From positions 248,001 through 312,000 of the forward strand of contig NC_041775.1 of the NCBI RefSeq assembly GCF_900090045.1: a DNA stretch of 64,000 nucleotides, given 5' to 3'. A program made the position numbers and the translations under genes. This document shows, piece by piece, positions 1 through 10,789 of this stretch (position 1 is its first letter; each line of letters starts with the position of its first letter). This stretch comes from Plasmodium malariae. Taxonomy: Eukaryota; Apicomplexa; Aconoidasida; Haemosporida; Plasmodiidae. The notes beneath the pieces were generated by a model. It searched no databases. It was not told the DNA's origin and saw only the letters and a program-made list of their open reading frames with translations.

Positions 1-1
1 T

Positions 2-3000
2 GCAGGGGATAGTATGAATGGTTTAAACAATGCAGGAGTCGGAACAGCAGGAATTTCAGATCCCTCAGAACTTATCACGTACAGCTTAACAAAACAAGAC
101 GCGAGCAGTATACAGATGTTAAGAAATAATATTGCATCTAGATATAAAATTCATCAAACAGAGAATTTTGAACAAGTATATAATTTATATAAATGTACAT
201 TAGAATGGGAATGGAAAAATGGAAAAGTAACTTGTAAATCCAAAAGTGTTGGATATGGAAGTACAAAAAGTTTAGCGAAATGTGAGGCTGCATATGACAT
301 GTTAGTAAAAAATAATTTAATAGAATATGTTTCTTCAACTGATAGAAAAAATGCTCAATATATTAGAGACTTAATATCAAAAGATTTAACCAAAGCATTG
401 AACTTAGCAGTTCAGTTTATTATTCAATATAGTAGTAGTGCATGGTCTATATTTCTAATATTTTTATTAAGGGAATTATTAATAGATGGCAATTATGATA
501 ATATAAATAGATTGTTAAATACACTTGTAGAGGTCAGTAAAGAGGGGAGGATTGAAGTAGACAATATTAATAAGTTAAATAACACGAATTCTAGTTCAAC
601 TAATAATATGAACAATTATACAAACAATATGTGTAATGCAAATAATTATAACGGAGAAATATCGAAAGGTATGTACAATAATGCTGGAGAGGAAGTATAT
701 ACGAACAGTTCAAGTAACTTGTTCTTTTGTAATCCGTATATTCAAAATAAATGTGATAATAGCAATTATGTGCATAAACTAGTTTCCATAGATTTATGGG
801 AAAAATTAATAGATGAATGTGTAGTAGTTTTGAATGACAAACTGTGTTTCCATTGTATTACTTTACTACAAGAAGTGGAATTAGATTATTCCATTTTTAT
901 ATCAAAAAGTGCACATGATTATTATAAAAAATATCGAATTATGTTAGCTCTAGAATTACAAGCCAATTTAGCACAAAGTATTCAAGAAAAAAGGGATTTT
1001 GAATATTTACATGAAAACAAATCTTTATTGTTAAAAATGAAAAGTATCACATTACCCATATTATCATTCACATGTACTCTAACGACAGAAGAAAAAGAAT
1101 GGATGAAATCCACCCAAATGAGAGAAGATGATATTGTTTTATTAAAACCATGTGATCAATTATTAAAAGATGAAGATGCATGGTCTAATAGCTTAATAGG
1201 AAGTATTACAAGCACAAAAAGTGATAATACAAGTTATAATATTAATGTAAGAATTTTTTCTGCTGAAAATACTAAAAAAGCCAATGTAAAATATACTAAA
1301 TATAAATTATATTTATTATTAAATATAGTTACACATGAAAGAATGTTACAAGCTTTAAGATCAATTACTTTTATAGGCTCTGTGCCAACACAATATCAAT
1401 CCCCTTATGTATTCACACCTGAAATACGTTTCTTAATACTACATACATATAATAAACATGGAAAATTTATTGCACAAAATGGGAAATTGAATGAAGAAAT
1501 AGCAGATTATGAAAAAATTAAAATGGATTTTCATAATAATGAATCTTTAAAAAATCCACATGATGATATATTAAGAGAGTACAGCAGAGAAGCAAAAAAC
1601 CCGTATGAAGATTTACTTAATGAAGCTTTAAATAAACAAATTGGAAATACACATGTAGACGAAATTGATCAATATTTAATTGAAAGTATTAACTTACCAA
1701 CAAATTTGCCCCTTAATGATTCTCAAAAATTAGCTTGCCTAAGTGCGTTAACAAGGAGACTTACCCTTGTACAAGGTCCACCAGGTACAGGTAAAACACA
1801 TGTTGCTTGTGCTATTATAGACAGTTGGCATAGACAGAATAGCAATAAAAAAATTTTAGCCGTCGCAGATTCTAATGTTGCAGCAAATAACTTAGTTGAA
1901 GGATTAAAAAAAAGAAATATTCAAGCTGTTCGAGTAGGGGCAGGAAGTGATAGCGATTTCCATGAAGAAGCTATTATGGAATTTCACCGTTATAAAGATT
2001 TATTAAAATTAAGAAAAAATAATATGCAGAAAGAAGCGAAAGTTATGAAAGCTCTTTTATTTCTTGAAGCTGTTAAGAAATATAATGTAGTTATAGCTAC
2101 GTGTGTTGGTTCAGGACATGAAATTTTTGATAATGAAAAATTTGAAAGAGTTATTATTGATGAATGTGCTCAATCAATTGAACCTTCGAATCTTATACCT
2201 TTAGGTCATTATTGTAATAATCTAGTTCTAATTGGAGATCATAAACAGTTACCTCCAACTATTATCTCACCTGATGCTATTAAATTAGGTTTAGATAAAT
2301 CCCTACTAGAAAGGTTTGTTATGGCCAAAATTGCACCTGTTCATTTGTTAACCACACAAAGGCGTATGCATTTAAGTATTTGTACATTTCCAAATTTTCA
2401 TTTTTATGATAATAAATTAAAAACTGCAAATGTTACCGAAGAAAATAGACCTATTATTAAAGGTTTTTTATGGCCTAACCCAAAGTGTAGATTAGCATTT
2501 ATAGATGTATCTTTAGGAAAACCAGGTAGTAAATTTGAAAATGCATATGGTACATCAAAATTTAATTTATATGAAATTGAACCCTTGATATCGGTTCTAA
2601 AATCAATTATTAATGAAGGTTGTGTATCAGTTGATGAAATAGGTATATTAACTGCTTATGATGCACAAAAGATGAAATTAAAAAAAGCGGTTCAAGAATC
2701 CTTTCCATATGAAGCTGCTCACCGAATAGAAATTGATTCTATTGATGGTTTTCAAGGAAAGGAAAAGGATTTAATTTTATTTTCAGCTGTTAGATCAAAT
2801 GCAAATAACGAATTAGGATTCTTAAGAGATGCTAGAAGATTAAATGTTATGTTAACAAGAGCAAAAAGAGGAGTTATATTATTTGGTGATCAGTATACAT
2901 TAGCAAATGATGAAGCTAATTGGTTACCTTGGCTTAAGTGGATAACATCTAAAAGAGCTGTTGTTCATATAACTAAATTAAACGAGCATTTAGAAAATGC

Positions 3001-3235
3001 TGACTATTCCTTATTAGATAAACTAAATAAAATAAATAAAGCTGTTAACCTTAAAAATGTTACTGTTTCTGATAATTACTATTTCTATGGAAATGATACA
3101 GGATTCTCAAATGATTATAGTGACCCCAACTATAACCAAATAGATGATAATAATTTTAATTCGAGCTTAAACGATGCCAAGGAGGAAGTAGAGCAGGTGG
3201 AGGAAATTGTAGAAAATTGGGAAGACTTGCTTTAA
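2..3235 (+). CDS. UPF1/SMUBP2-like superfamily 1 RNA helicase with dsRNA-binding-like N-terminus (5' partial)
   Basis: The frame is open from the first bases of the window, so the N-terminus lies outside; the first ATG inside is at 14. Numbered from that Met, residues about 36-103 look like a double-stranded RNA-binding domain: a YKCTLEWEWKNG strand region followed by GYGSTKSLAKCEAAYDML, matching the family's GxG-S-K-x-x-A-K-x-x-AA helix. The helicase core follows: Walker A GPPGTGKT (588-595), Walker B DECAQ (716-720), GDHKQLPPT (motif III), DGFQGKEKD (motif V) and RRLNVMLTRAKRG (motif VI). DECAQ and GDHKQLPPT are closer to the SMUBP2/Sen1 side than to canonical UPF1. The expected activity is ATP-dependent 5'-3' unwinding or RNP remodelling of RNA. 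The C-terminal tail is acidic. From memory, a related P. falciparum protein is annotated as an erythrocyte membrane-associated antigen; that name would be hard to reconcile with these motifs. Confidence 0.9.
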   Translation, partial: AGDSMNGLNNAGVGTAGISDPSELITYSLTKQDASSIQMLRNNIASRYKIHQTENFEQVYNLYKCTLEWEWKNGKVTCKSKSVGYGSTKSLAKCEAAYDMLVKNNLIEYVSSTDRKNAQYIRDLISKDLTKALNLAVQFIIQYSSSAWSIFLIFLLRELLIDGNYDNINRLLNTLVEVSKEGRIEVDNINKLNNTNSSSTNNMNNYTNNMCNANNYNGEISKGMYNNAGEEVYTNSSSNLFFCNPYIQNKCDNSNYVHKLVSIDLWEKLIDECVVVLNDKLCFHCITLLQEVELDYSIFISKSAHDYYKKYRIMLALELQANLAQSIQEKRDFEYLHENKSLLLKMKSITLPILSFTCTLTTEEKEWMKSTQMREDDIVLLKPCDQLLKDEDAWSNSLIGSITSTKSDNTSYNINVRIFSAENTKKANVKYTKYKLYLLLNIVTHERMLQALRSITFIGSVPTQYQSPYVFTPEIRFLILHTYNKHGKFIAQNGKLNEEIADYEKIKMDFHNNESLKNPHDDILREYSREAKNPYEDLLNEALNKQIGNTHVDEIDQYLIESINLPTNLPLNDSQKLACLSALTRRLTLVQGPPGTGKTHVACAIIDSWHRQNSNKKILAVADSNVAANNLVEGLKKRNIQAVRVGAGSDSDFHEEAIMEFHRYKDLLKLRKNNMQKEAKVMKALLFLEAVKKYNVVIATCVGSGHEIFDNEKFERVIIDECAQSIEPSNLIPLGHYCNNLVLIGDHKQLPPTIISPDAIKLGLDKSLLERFVMAKIAPVHLLTTQRRMHLSICTFPNFHFYDNKLKTANVTEENRPIIKGFLWPNPKCRLAFIDVSLGKPGSKFENAYGTSKFNLYEIEPLISVLKSIINEGCVSVDEIGILTAYDAQKMKLKKAVQESFPYEAAHRIEIDSIDGFQGKEKDLILFSAVRSNANNELGFLRDARRLNVMLTRAKRGVILFGDQYTLANDEANWLPWLKWITSKRAVVHITKLNEHLENADYSLLDKLNKINKAVNLKNVTVSDNYYFYGNDTGFSNDYSDPNYNQIDDNNFNSSLNDAKEEVEQVEEIVENWEDLL

Positions 3236-4474
3236 TTACAGTAAATTGAGAATGGGTTGAGGAAAAATAAAAAAAAGAAAGAAAAGAAAGAAAGAAAGAA
3301 AGAAAAGAAAAGAAAAAAGGTTATTCTAAATTAATGCTTGAACCGATGTATTATAGTAGGAGAATAATTACTGTACGACTACAGCATATAACTACAAGCA
3401 TAAACACATATGTGAACAGTTTAATGAAAATTTTCCATACATATAAGAACAAATGAATAGTGGCAAGCAATAAATATATATATTTTTATGAACAAGTATA
3501 ATTGTGGTCATGAGAAAGAATTATAATAAAAATGGCAATTAATATGAGTGCCATTTTACAAACATACAAGTAACCTCCGCAAGTAGTTTATATCGTTCGT
3601 CTTTTATAGATTATCAGTGCGTGCATGTATGTACATAAATATATATTCGTATGTATATATTTTATACATACATATATACACGTGCAGAAATTTATCGTGC
3701 ACACTGCACATTAATATAAAAGGCATTCCAATAAAGTATGCCGTTATTCCTTTTGTGTGCATTTAAAAATATTTTGTTGTATTTTTTATATATATGGATG
3801 TAATAAAATTCATGCACAAAGATAAAAAAAAAAATTCAACTTTAATTAAAGTTGCTTTAATGTACACATACATATATATATATGCTTACGTAAAATATTC
3901 TTGCAGTTTTTCATAATTTTTCCGTAAATTGAAACAACAGTTAAAAATTGTACGCAAAATTACATGGAAAATGCATGCAGTATATTCCATACAGAGGAAT
4001 TATGCTATTCATTCAATACATACGATGCTTGTATTATTTAACACGCATTACCCATTCAACCATCTCGCAATATAATGTATATATACATATGTTTATGCAT
4101 ATTCATACATATACGCATTTATATATGTACAAATTTAGGTATTTATTTTTTCTTTCCTTTTTTCCTTGTTCAATTTACAATGCTGCGGTGAATTTTTCAT
4201 ACAGTTTTAAAATCTGTATTATATTTAAGCTGCTCTTAAAATATAATTTTTTCTAATATATTATCAGTATTATTTTGCCTATACATTTAATAGTCATTTA
4301 GGCAAAAAGTTTATTCTTTTTATTTTTTTCTTTTATCCATGAACAATTAATGTTAACCTTATATGCAGAAATTAAACTTTTTTTATTTTACTTTCTTTAT
4401 TTCTCATAAAAGCGTTAAAAGAAAAAGAACCACTGGTAGATACATAATAAATACCGATTAACCTCTCACTGCTA
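3236..4474. other. Spacer after the helicase gene; no convincing gene
   Basis: The stretch begins with a purine run of GAAA units (about 3264-3318), probably in the helicase 3' UTR. The rest is A/T-rich with TATA/CATA runs. A less A/T-rich patch at 3530-3780 contains small inverted repeats (AATGGCA...TGCCATT around 3532-3554; GGCAT...ATGCC around 3722-3742). Around 3900-4080 two plus-strand frames are open for about 40 codons and part of the minus strand is open too, so I could not choose a gene. Confidence 0.5.
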
Positions 4475-4944
4475 TTAAAGGCGGATAAACGCCAAGACTG
4501 TTAAAGCAGACAAAATGTATAGAAGTATAAATAGGTATACATGCACGTACACAATAATACGTACGTATATACATAATAACGTTAGAAAACACCAATATCC
4601 CCAGAAACTATATATGCATTATCACATAAAATATTTTTTTTTTTTTTGTACATATTTTTTTTATCGAAAAAAAATGAGGCAATAATATAAACAGAGCACA
4701 TCAAAATTTAATATATTCACCTGATTATTTCAAAAATAGAAAAATATTTTCCCTTTTCTTTTAATATACGTTTATGAAGCTGAAAATGCAATTTTATTTC
4801 TCTTTTTTTTTTTTTTTATTCATTTCTTTATTTTCGAATATACTTAGGAAAATTTAAATGAAATTTTGAAAAATAACATTTTTAAAAAAGAAATACTTCA
4901 TTACGTTTATTATTTTGGACATAATTACTTTTCATAAAAACCAT
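4475..4944 (-). CDS. Candidate small four-exon gene, single-span membrane protein (54 aa)
   Basis: This is a prediction from splice signals. The exons on the minus strand are 4944-4897, 4779-4721, 4607-4573 and 4497-4475. Phases agree at all three junctions and the sum is 165 nt, ending in TAA. Exon 1 starts MVFMKSNYVQNN, exon 2 encodes LHKRILKEKGKYFSIFEI, exon 3 gives SFWGYWCFLTLL, and the last exon ends in FLAFIRL. The product would be a basic N-terminal segment with one C-terminal hydrophobic helix, like a small tail-anchored protein. The acceptors TTGCATTTTCAG and TGTCTGCTTTAACAG are good. The gene would be divergent from SF-assemblin, about 0.3 kb away. No family is recognised. A minus-strand frame reading through 4490-4372 is an alternative. 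Chance remains possible. Confidence 0.35.
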
Positions 4945-5092
4945 AATTAAAATTAAGAAACATTTACATTAGGATATTATAAAGAAATGAAGTAAATGAA
5001 TGAATCTTTTATTTATTATTTTTTTTAAATACAATTGTATGTTTTATCCATATGTCTAGATAAGCAAAATTAAGGAACAAAAAAAAAAAAAA

Positions 5093-5093
<1 letters not shown>

Positions 5094-5132
<39 letters not shown>
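5094..5132. repeat. AAT microsatellite
   Basis: A run of about thirteen AAT units follows a poly(A) tract, in the spacer between the candidate minus-strand gene and the SF-assemblin gene. It is likely to vary in length between isolates. Confidence 0.9.
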
Positions 5133-5135
<3 letters not shown>

Positions 5136-5261
5136 TTTTGATTTATTCCAATTATGTAATGTAATTTCTCACAGCTATAAAATGTTTTAAAATGGGTAAA
5201 AAAAAAAGAATGTTAAAAAAAAATGCATTTATTTTTTTACAGGCGTAGTAATGATTTGCTT

Positions 5262-7006
5262 ATGAGTATCTGCATCATGTTTGTACATATATATAATATA
5301 TATACATTTTTTTTTTTTTTTTCCCTCCTATTTTCTTATGTATAGAAGATTTAAGTAAGAGCGGAATTTATAGTAAACAGTTTTCCTTAAGCCAGAACAA
5401 GCACAATAGTGTATATAAAGAAATATATGAATATATATATACAGTTATAACCTATACTTTTTACGCATCCATGCTTAGAATTCTTCACAACTGCATAAAC
5501 ACGTTATTGCGTAATTACCTATATATGTGTCTTTTTCAAACTACAGGAGAAACTTCAGAGGCTTGAGAAAAGATTAAGTGGGTTACACTTTAGCATTGAG
5601 TTGCAGAAAAATGAAAAAATAGAAGTATAATTTGAAATAATGAAAAATCTACAAAGTATATATTTACTTACTATTTTTTCTCAATTTTTAAAATAAATAT
5701 TAAGAAATAGTTTCATATTATATACTTACACTAATGTAGCAATTTTTATTTTTTAAAACTCAAGAAATTAAATGAAAAGATCAACGCATTAGAGGAGAAG
5801 CTTGTGGAAATGAACGAAAACTCTAATAGGACATTCGAAAGATTGAATGAAAAGGTAAGGAGAGATGGTAGAACTTTGTGAACTTTTACTAATTAGTTCA
5901 CATATATATGCATATTCTTACCCCTTTTAGAAAATGTGCTAAATATTTCTAATTTTTTTTTTTTTTTATTCTGTTCTTCCCACACAACCCATATACATTC
6001 ATACGCAAATGTCAGCTTAACGATATTAAAATGGATGTTAATAATTATAAAGCTGAGTTGGAGGAATTTAAAAATGACCACCAAATGAAATTACAAGCCC
6101 TTGAGCAAAAGTAAAGAAGAATGAGAATGTGGCTTCTTGCCTACATATGCCCACAGTTATATATATCAATATATACGTATATGTGCTCGTGGATATATAG
6201 CTTTAATTTCCTTCCCTTTTTTTTTTTTTTTTTTATGACATTTTTCTTTACTCGAGCAGAGCGGAAGATTTTATAAACAAAGAAAAGGAAGAGTGGAACA
6301 AACTTAAAATAAAATTGATAAAAGATTTTCAAAATAAAGCTAGCTTATTAAAGTATTATAAGTTTTTTTTTTTTTTTTTTAAATATTTCATCACACATGT
6401 ATAAAATATATTATTTGTACGTTTATGTATAAATATAAAGATTTATACATATAGCTTATGTGTGTACCGCCATAGGGAGGAGATTACAGAGGAATATGAC
6501 CTTCTGGAGGAAAAGGAAGATTCGTTAAAAAAATATTATGACGTAAGAATTAACATTTTCATAATATTTTTGCATGTATATTAGTCTTACACAAAAATAA
6601 TTTTTAACCAATTTATCGATATGTATATTCATTTATATATGTTTATATTTTGTAACCCTCTTCCCCAGTGCGAGATTAACAATCTGAAATCTATTGTTCA
6701 AAATGAAATAAGCGAAAGGGTAAAAACAGAAAAGGAAATTCTAAGGGATGTAGATGACAAAATAAACGAAATTATTAAAATTATTAAGAATGAGAAAATT
6801 ACAAGGTAATTCATACTTTTAAAAGTAAAATTGTACAAATAAGGAACAAATAATGACATACATATCCCATTATATATATATATATATATATATGTTACAT
6901 GCTCCAAAATTTTCTTTTTTATTTAGAGAAAATTATTCTGAAAATTTAGTATCCCTTATTGAGCAATACTTTTCAAGAATAAAAAAAGAAATAGATAAAG
7001 TATAAA

Positions 7007-7042
<36 letters not shown>

Positions 7043-7306
7043 AAAAAAAAAAAGGAAAAAAAAAAAAGAAAAAAAAAACTATACTACTCTACAATTTATG
7101 CAATAAAAATATTTTGTAGAAAAATCCAGAACAAGAATATGTGTGCAGACGTGTACTTATATTTGTTCGTTTGTACCACTATATATTCATCTATTCGCTT
7201 ATCTTTTCAATTTTCAAAGGAACGACTGGAAAGGAAAGATACGGAAGAAACCCTAGTTCATCTAATGGAAGAAGCTTTGGATAAAATAGGCATACCTTTT
7301 GCATAA
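5262..7306 (+). CDS. SFA: SF-assemblin / beta-giardin family protein (ten exons, 262 aa)
   Basis: Striated-fibre assemblin forms a fibre attached to centrioles or basal bodies; in apicomplexans the fibre links the centrosome region to daughter buds in cell division. I built the model from splice sites: 5262-5265, 5346-5410, 5547-5624, 5765-5854, 6016-6110, 6260-6352, 6476-6542, 6669-6805, 6927-6999 and 7220-7306. All phases match and the total is 789 nt. The protein has a short Ser/Lys-rich head and then nearly continuous coiled coil (EKLQRLEKRL, KLNEKINALEEKLVEMNEN, RVKTEKEILRDVDDKI). It ends in the family-typical ERLERKDTEETLVHLMEEAL. Its length fits the family. The start is uncertain. The exon holding ATG 5262 can be extended upstream to a strong acceptor at 5242 (coding RSNDLLM), which would need an earlier exon such as ATGAA at 4987-4991. 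The other large genes here are intronless, so this architecture stands out. Confidence 0.85.
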
Positions 7307-8075
7307 AAAATATAAAAAAAAAAAAAATTTCCATAATCTTTTTTTTAAATTCTCATTCATAATATTATAAATTCCACACTTGTATGTAATTTTTATTTTG
7401 TATCATTTAAATGATTCACCGGAATAACTTTTCTCAATTTCTGCATTTGTTTTATTTGTTTTTGATACATCTCCATTGTGTTGTCGTATATATGTACGGG
7501 CATACTTACACATATGCATATATATGTACATATGTTTAGAACCGTTTATCTCTTTTTTTCGTTGCTGTCTCCGTTTGTACAACTTAATATATATTTTTTA
7601 AAATTCCTTTTTTTTTTTTTTTTTTTTTAATAAATTTGCATTTTTGTTTATCAAAATACAAAATAAAAAATACCAACTTGAAAAATTAAAAAATTAAAAA
7701 GGTAAAAAAGTAAAAGAAATAAAAAAAAATAAAAGAAAATAAAAAAAAAGAAAAGAAAATAAAAGGAAATAAAAAAAAAGAAAAGAAAATACCTTAATGA
7801 ATAAAAATCCATACACACTCCAAAAAAAAAAAAAAAAAAAAAAAAATTTAACAGAAATCACAATTAACAATACAACCTAAAATACGCGAAACAACAAATA
7901 CAGTATTTGTAAAGTTTTATATTTATAACATCATAATGAAAAAGAATCCCTGTTTATTTTATTTCACTCAAATTTGTTCCAATAGATCAATTTGTCAAAT
8001 TTGATCAAATTTACTCAAATTTATTCAAATGTTTTTAATTTTTTTGGTAAAAGCACAGTGATGTATGCGAGTTTT
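7307..8075. other. Convergent spacer, poly(A)-rich
   Basis: This is the space between the 3' ends of SF-assemblin (+) and the secreted protein gene (-). It holds poly(T) at about 7608-7629, A-rich AAAAT/AAAAG runs at 7660-7795 and poly(A) at about 7822-7845. TTTGTCAAATTTGATCAAATTTACTCAAATTTATTCAAAT around 7990-8028 is a short degenerate repeat. I see no gene; it is probably the two 3' UTRs. Confidence 0.6.
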
Positions 8076-8714
8076 CTATTTGCAGGGATCTGGCAATGCA
8101 TCCAATTTAGTACAGTTTAATAAGCTCCTGAAGCAGTTTTTCTCTGTACAGGATTTACATTCATTATTACACTGATCTTTTGCACATTGTTTGTTACAAG
8201 ATATAAAAGAACATCCTATGAATGTGGAGAAGCAACTTAAACATGTAGGTGAAAACTCAATGTTATATTTTTTTAAATATTTTGTTACACAAATATCTAT
8301 TAAATATGGCTTAGCTGATGACACTTTTGCACAATCAAGGAGTACTTTGTAAAAATCATTAGATGCTACATTATTCTTATCTCCTTTAAATAAATGAATT
8401 AAAAGTTCTTTTGGTTGATTGCTTCTTATTCTTATTGAATCTTCTGCACTTTTGTTCAATTCCTCATCAACTTTTTCCATATGATGATGATAATCATTCT
8501 TTAAAAACTTCTCTCCATTTATTAACTTTTGTTCAACTGCTCCTGTACACCCTTTGTTATCATCCTTTTTAAAAAAAATGCCTAAAGTATTCATTTTGTT
8601 TTCATTTTTTGAAATATTATCGTTGTTAGTTATTCCATCTGAGCATTTTACAACACCTTTACATACTACATTAAGTAGAACAAAAAAAACTAAACACTTT
8701 GATATGGGCTTCAT
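8076..8714 (-). CDS. Secreted cysteine-rich protein, unknown function (212 aa)
   Basis: This single-exon gene starts at an ATG at 8714. The first 24 residues form a signal peptide: a basic start, then the core CLVFFVLLNVVCKGVV. The middle is hydrophilic. The last 85 residues contain thirteen cysteines, including SPTCLSCF, GCSFISCNKQCAKDQC and NECKSCTEKNCF, and the protein ends PDPCK. There is no second hydrophobic segment or GPI signal, so a soluble disulfide-rich product of the secretory pathway is likely (micronemes, surface, parasitophorous vacuole or ookinete secretion). The spacing CxxC(x)6C(x)4C(x)3C(x)4C does not match the six-cysteine, EGF or thrombospondin patterns I know. I do not recognise the family. 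About 2 kb of A/T-rich DNA upstream can hold its promoter. Confidence 0.85.
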   Translation of the reverse strand: MKPISKCLVFFVLLNVVCKGVVKCSDGITNNDNISKNENKMNTLGIFFKKDDNKGCTGAVEQKLINGEKFLKNDYHHHMEKVDEELNKSAEDSIRIRSNQPKELLIHLFKGDKNNVASNDFYKVLLDCAKVSSAKPYLIDICVTKYLKKYNIEFSPTCLSCFSTFIGCSFISCNKQCAKDQCNNECKSCTEKNCFRSLLNCTKLDALPDPCK

Positions 8715-10789
8715 TTTTTTTAAGGAAAATAATAATATAAATTTAAAATGTTATATATATTTTGTTATTTTTTATTTTATTATATTTTATATAATAGTTA
8801 TGTTTTATTTTTATTTCCAATTATATTTTATTTTTAAGATATATTTTTTTATTTATACATCTATAAATTCTATGTTGTTTCACTTTTATGCAAAATAACT
8901 CTAAATTGTATGTACTAACTTGTTATAATAAAAAATTAGGTAAAATAGAAAAAAAAAAAAAAAATTAATTTCAACGTGGTATAATTATTACTACAAAAGA
9001 AAGATGGATTTTACTTTAAAACAATTTAATTTTGTTCCGTAATTTATTTTAATTAAATAGCTATTTTTATTTTATACTACATATATATATATTATTTTAC
9101 ATTATTTTTAATACATAAGGATGTGTTTAAAATCTTAATTCTATAAAATTTTTGCTATTGACAATTATACATAAATATATATATAGATGTTATACATTGC
9201 AATATAAAAGTGTGGGGTACAAAACTATATTTTTATTATTATGCTTTAATTTTTATGTTACGAACTCACTTAATACCTATGTAAACATAGGGTATTTTTA
9301 TAGAAAGAGGAGAAAAAATTAAAGAATTTTCTCAAACTAATATCCAAAAAAAAAATGAGAGATTCTATACTAGCCTTTAGACCTACATAATTTATATACT
9401 GTTAAATATAATGTGCTTTATATTTTTAAATTAATCTTAAAAGTAATTAGAAGCATCTAATTATTATTACGTACTTATATATATGTATATACATATTATA
9501 AAAGAAAAAAAAAAAAAAAAAATTTTCCGTTCTAATGCAATTAGAAAATTGATAAGAATAGCGGTAGAAACATTATAATTGCTGCGTGTGTTTTTTTATA
9601 TATAATATACACTTTTTATTTAATTATTTAAATAAGAAGCTACATGTGATCACGTGAAACAATAAATTCCCTTTTTACTTACCTTAAAATATGTAAAATC
9701 ATTTTTAGAAAAAAAACTAGGAGAGAAAAAAAAAAACTGCATTAATTTTACCACCATTTATGAGATCAATAAATTCCTAAAAAATATATAAGCAACACGC
9801 ACGTTACATTTATTTAAATTTATGCATATAATAATATATATTGTATTATAAATATATTTATATATAACTATTCAAAATTTTACGTTACCCTAAGATAACA
9901 TGAAAAAAAAATATATGAAAAATAAGCATATTGAAAAAAATTAAAACGCAAATTAGTTTATATAATTTTTTTAATCATGAAAATTTATTAAATTAGGTAA
10001 ATTTTAATAAAAAATAATGTTAAGAAAGAGAAGGATAAAGTATACAATTTTTCTTTTCAATTGGTACGATTGTTGTTGCATATAATACCCGTTTTGCATC
10101 ATTTATGTTGGAATAATTGTAAAAAAAAAAAAAAAAAGAAATTGTAAAAAATAAATTTATAGCTGAAAAAACAAATATAAATTAATGTTAGAATAATATT
10201 ATTTTTATAAAATAATTAATATAATATTCGAATAAAGAAATGTTAAATATATATATATTTATGTATGTATGTATGTATGTATGTATGTATGTACGTAAGT
10301 AGTAGGATGTAAATTAAAATTAGCATTAGTTATTAAAATAAAAAAAAAAAAAAAAAAAAAAAAAGTGTTAAAATTAAATTCTTCTAAACAATTAAATGGT
10401 AGAATATGCTGAAATGATGAAAAATTGAAAAATGTCATATAATACATAATGTATAATATATAATAACTTTCCAACATATCCTAAAGTTGTGACATTTGTT
10501 TAAATCATACACATTTAAGACCTTTATTTTATTATTGCTATCATCACAAAACAAGTTTAATATTTTATTTCCCTTTTTATTTCCTCTTTTTTTTTTTTTT
10601 TTTTTTTTTATGTTAAAACATTAAGTTGTTATTTTCGTTATATATCGTCTTAATAAGAGGGAACAGTTAAGGACAACTTCTGAGCCTTTTCCTTATTAAA
10701 ATTATCTTTTTATGTTATTCATTCTGTTATATTGGTGAAAAGTGATTCAAGAGAAGATATATTAAAAAGCTATGCTTATAAAAAAGATG
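8715..10789. other. Long A/T-rich spacer upstream of the secreted protein gene
   Basis: The stretch is almost entirely A/T with poly(A)/poly(T) runs (about 8950, 9507, 10121, 10339, 10588). Only 10020-10105 is less A/T-rich; there a plus frame starting MLRKRRIKYT and a minus frame starting MMQNGYYMQQQSYQ are both open for a short distance, so neither is called. I expect the promoter of the gene at 8076-8714 here but recognise no specific site. Confidence 0.5.
10259..10293. repeat. ATGT tetranucleotide microsatellite
   Basis: About eight uninterrupted ATGT units lie in the spacer, followed by GTACGTAAG. It is probably length-polymorphic. Confidence 0.9.

Noticed and set aside
3660..4256. Less A/T-rich patches with open frames on both strands
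   Set aside because: Two plus frames and one minus frame are comparably open and no chain of splice sites gave a consistent gene.
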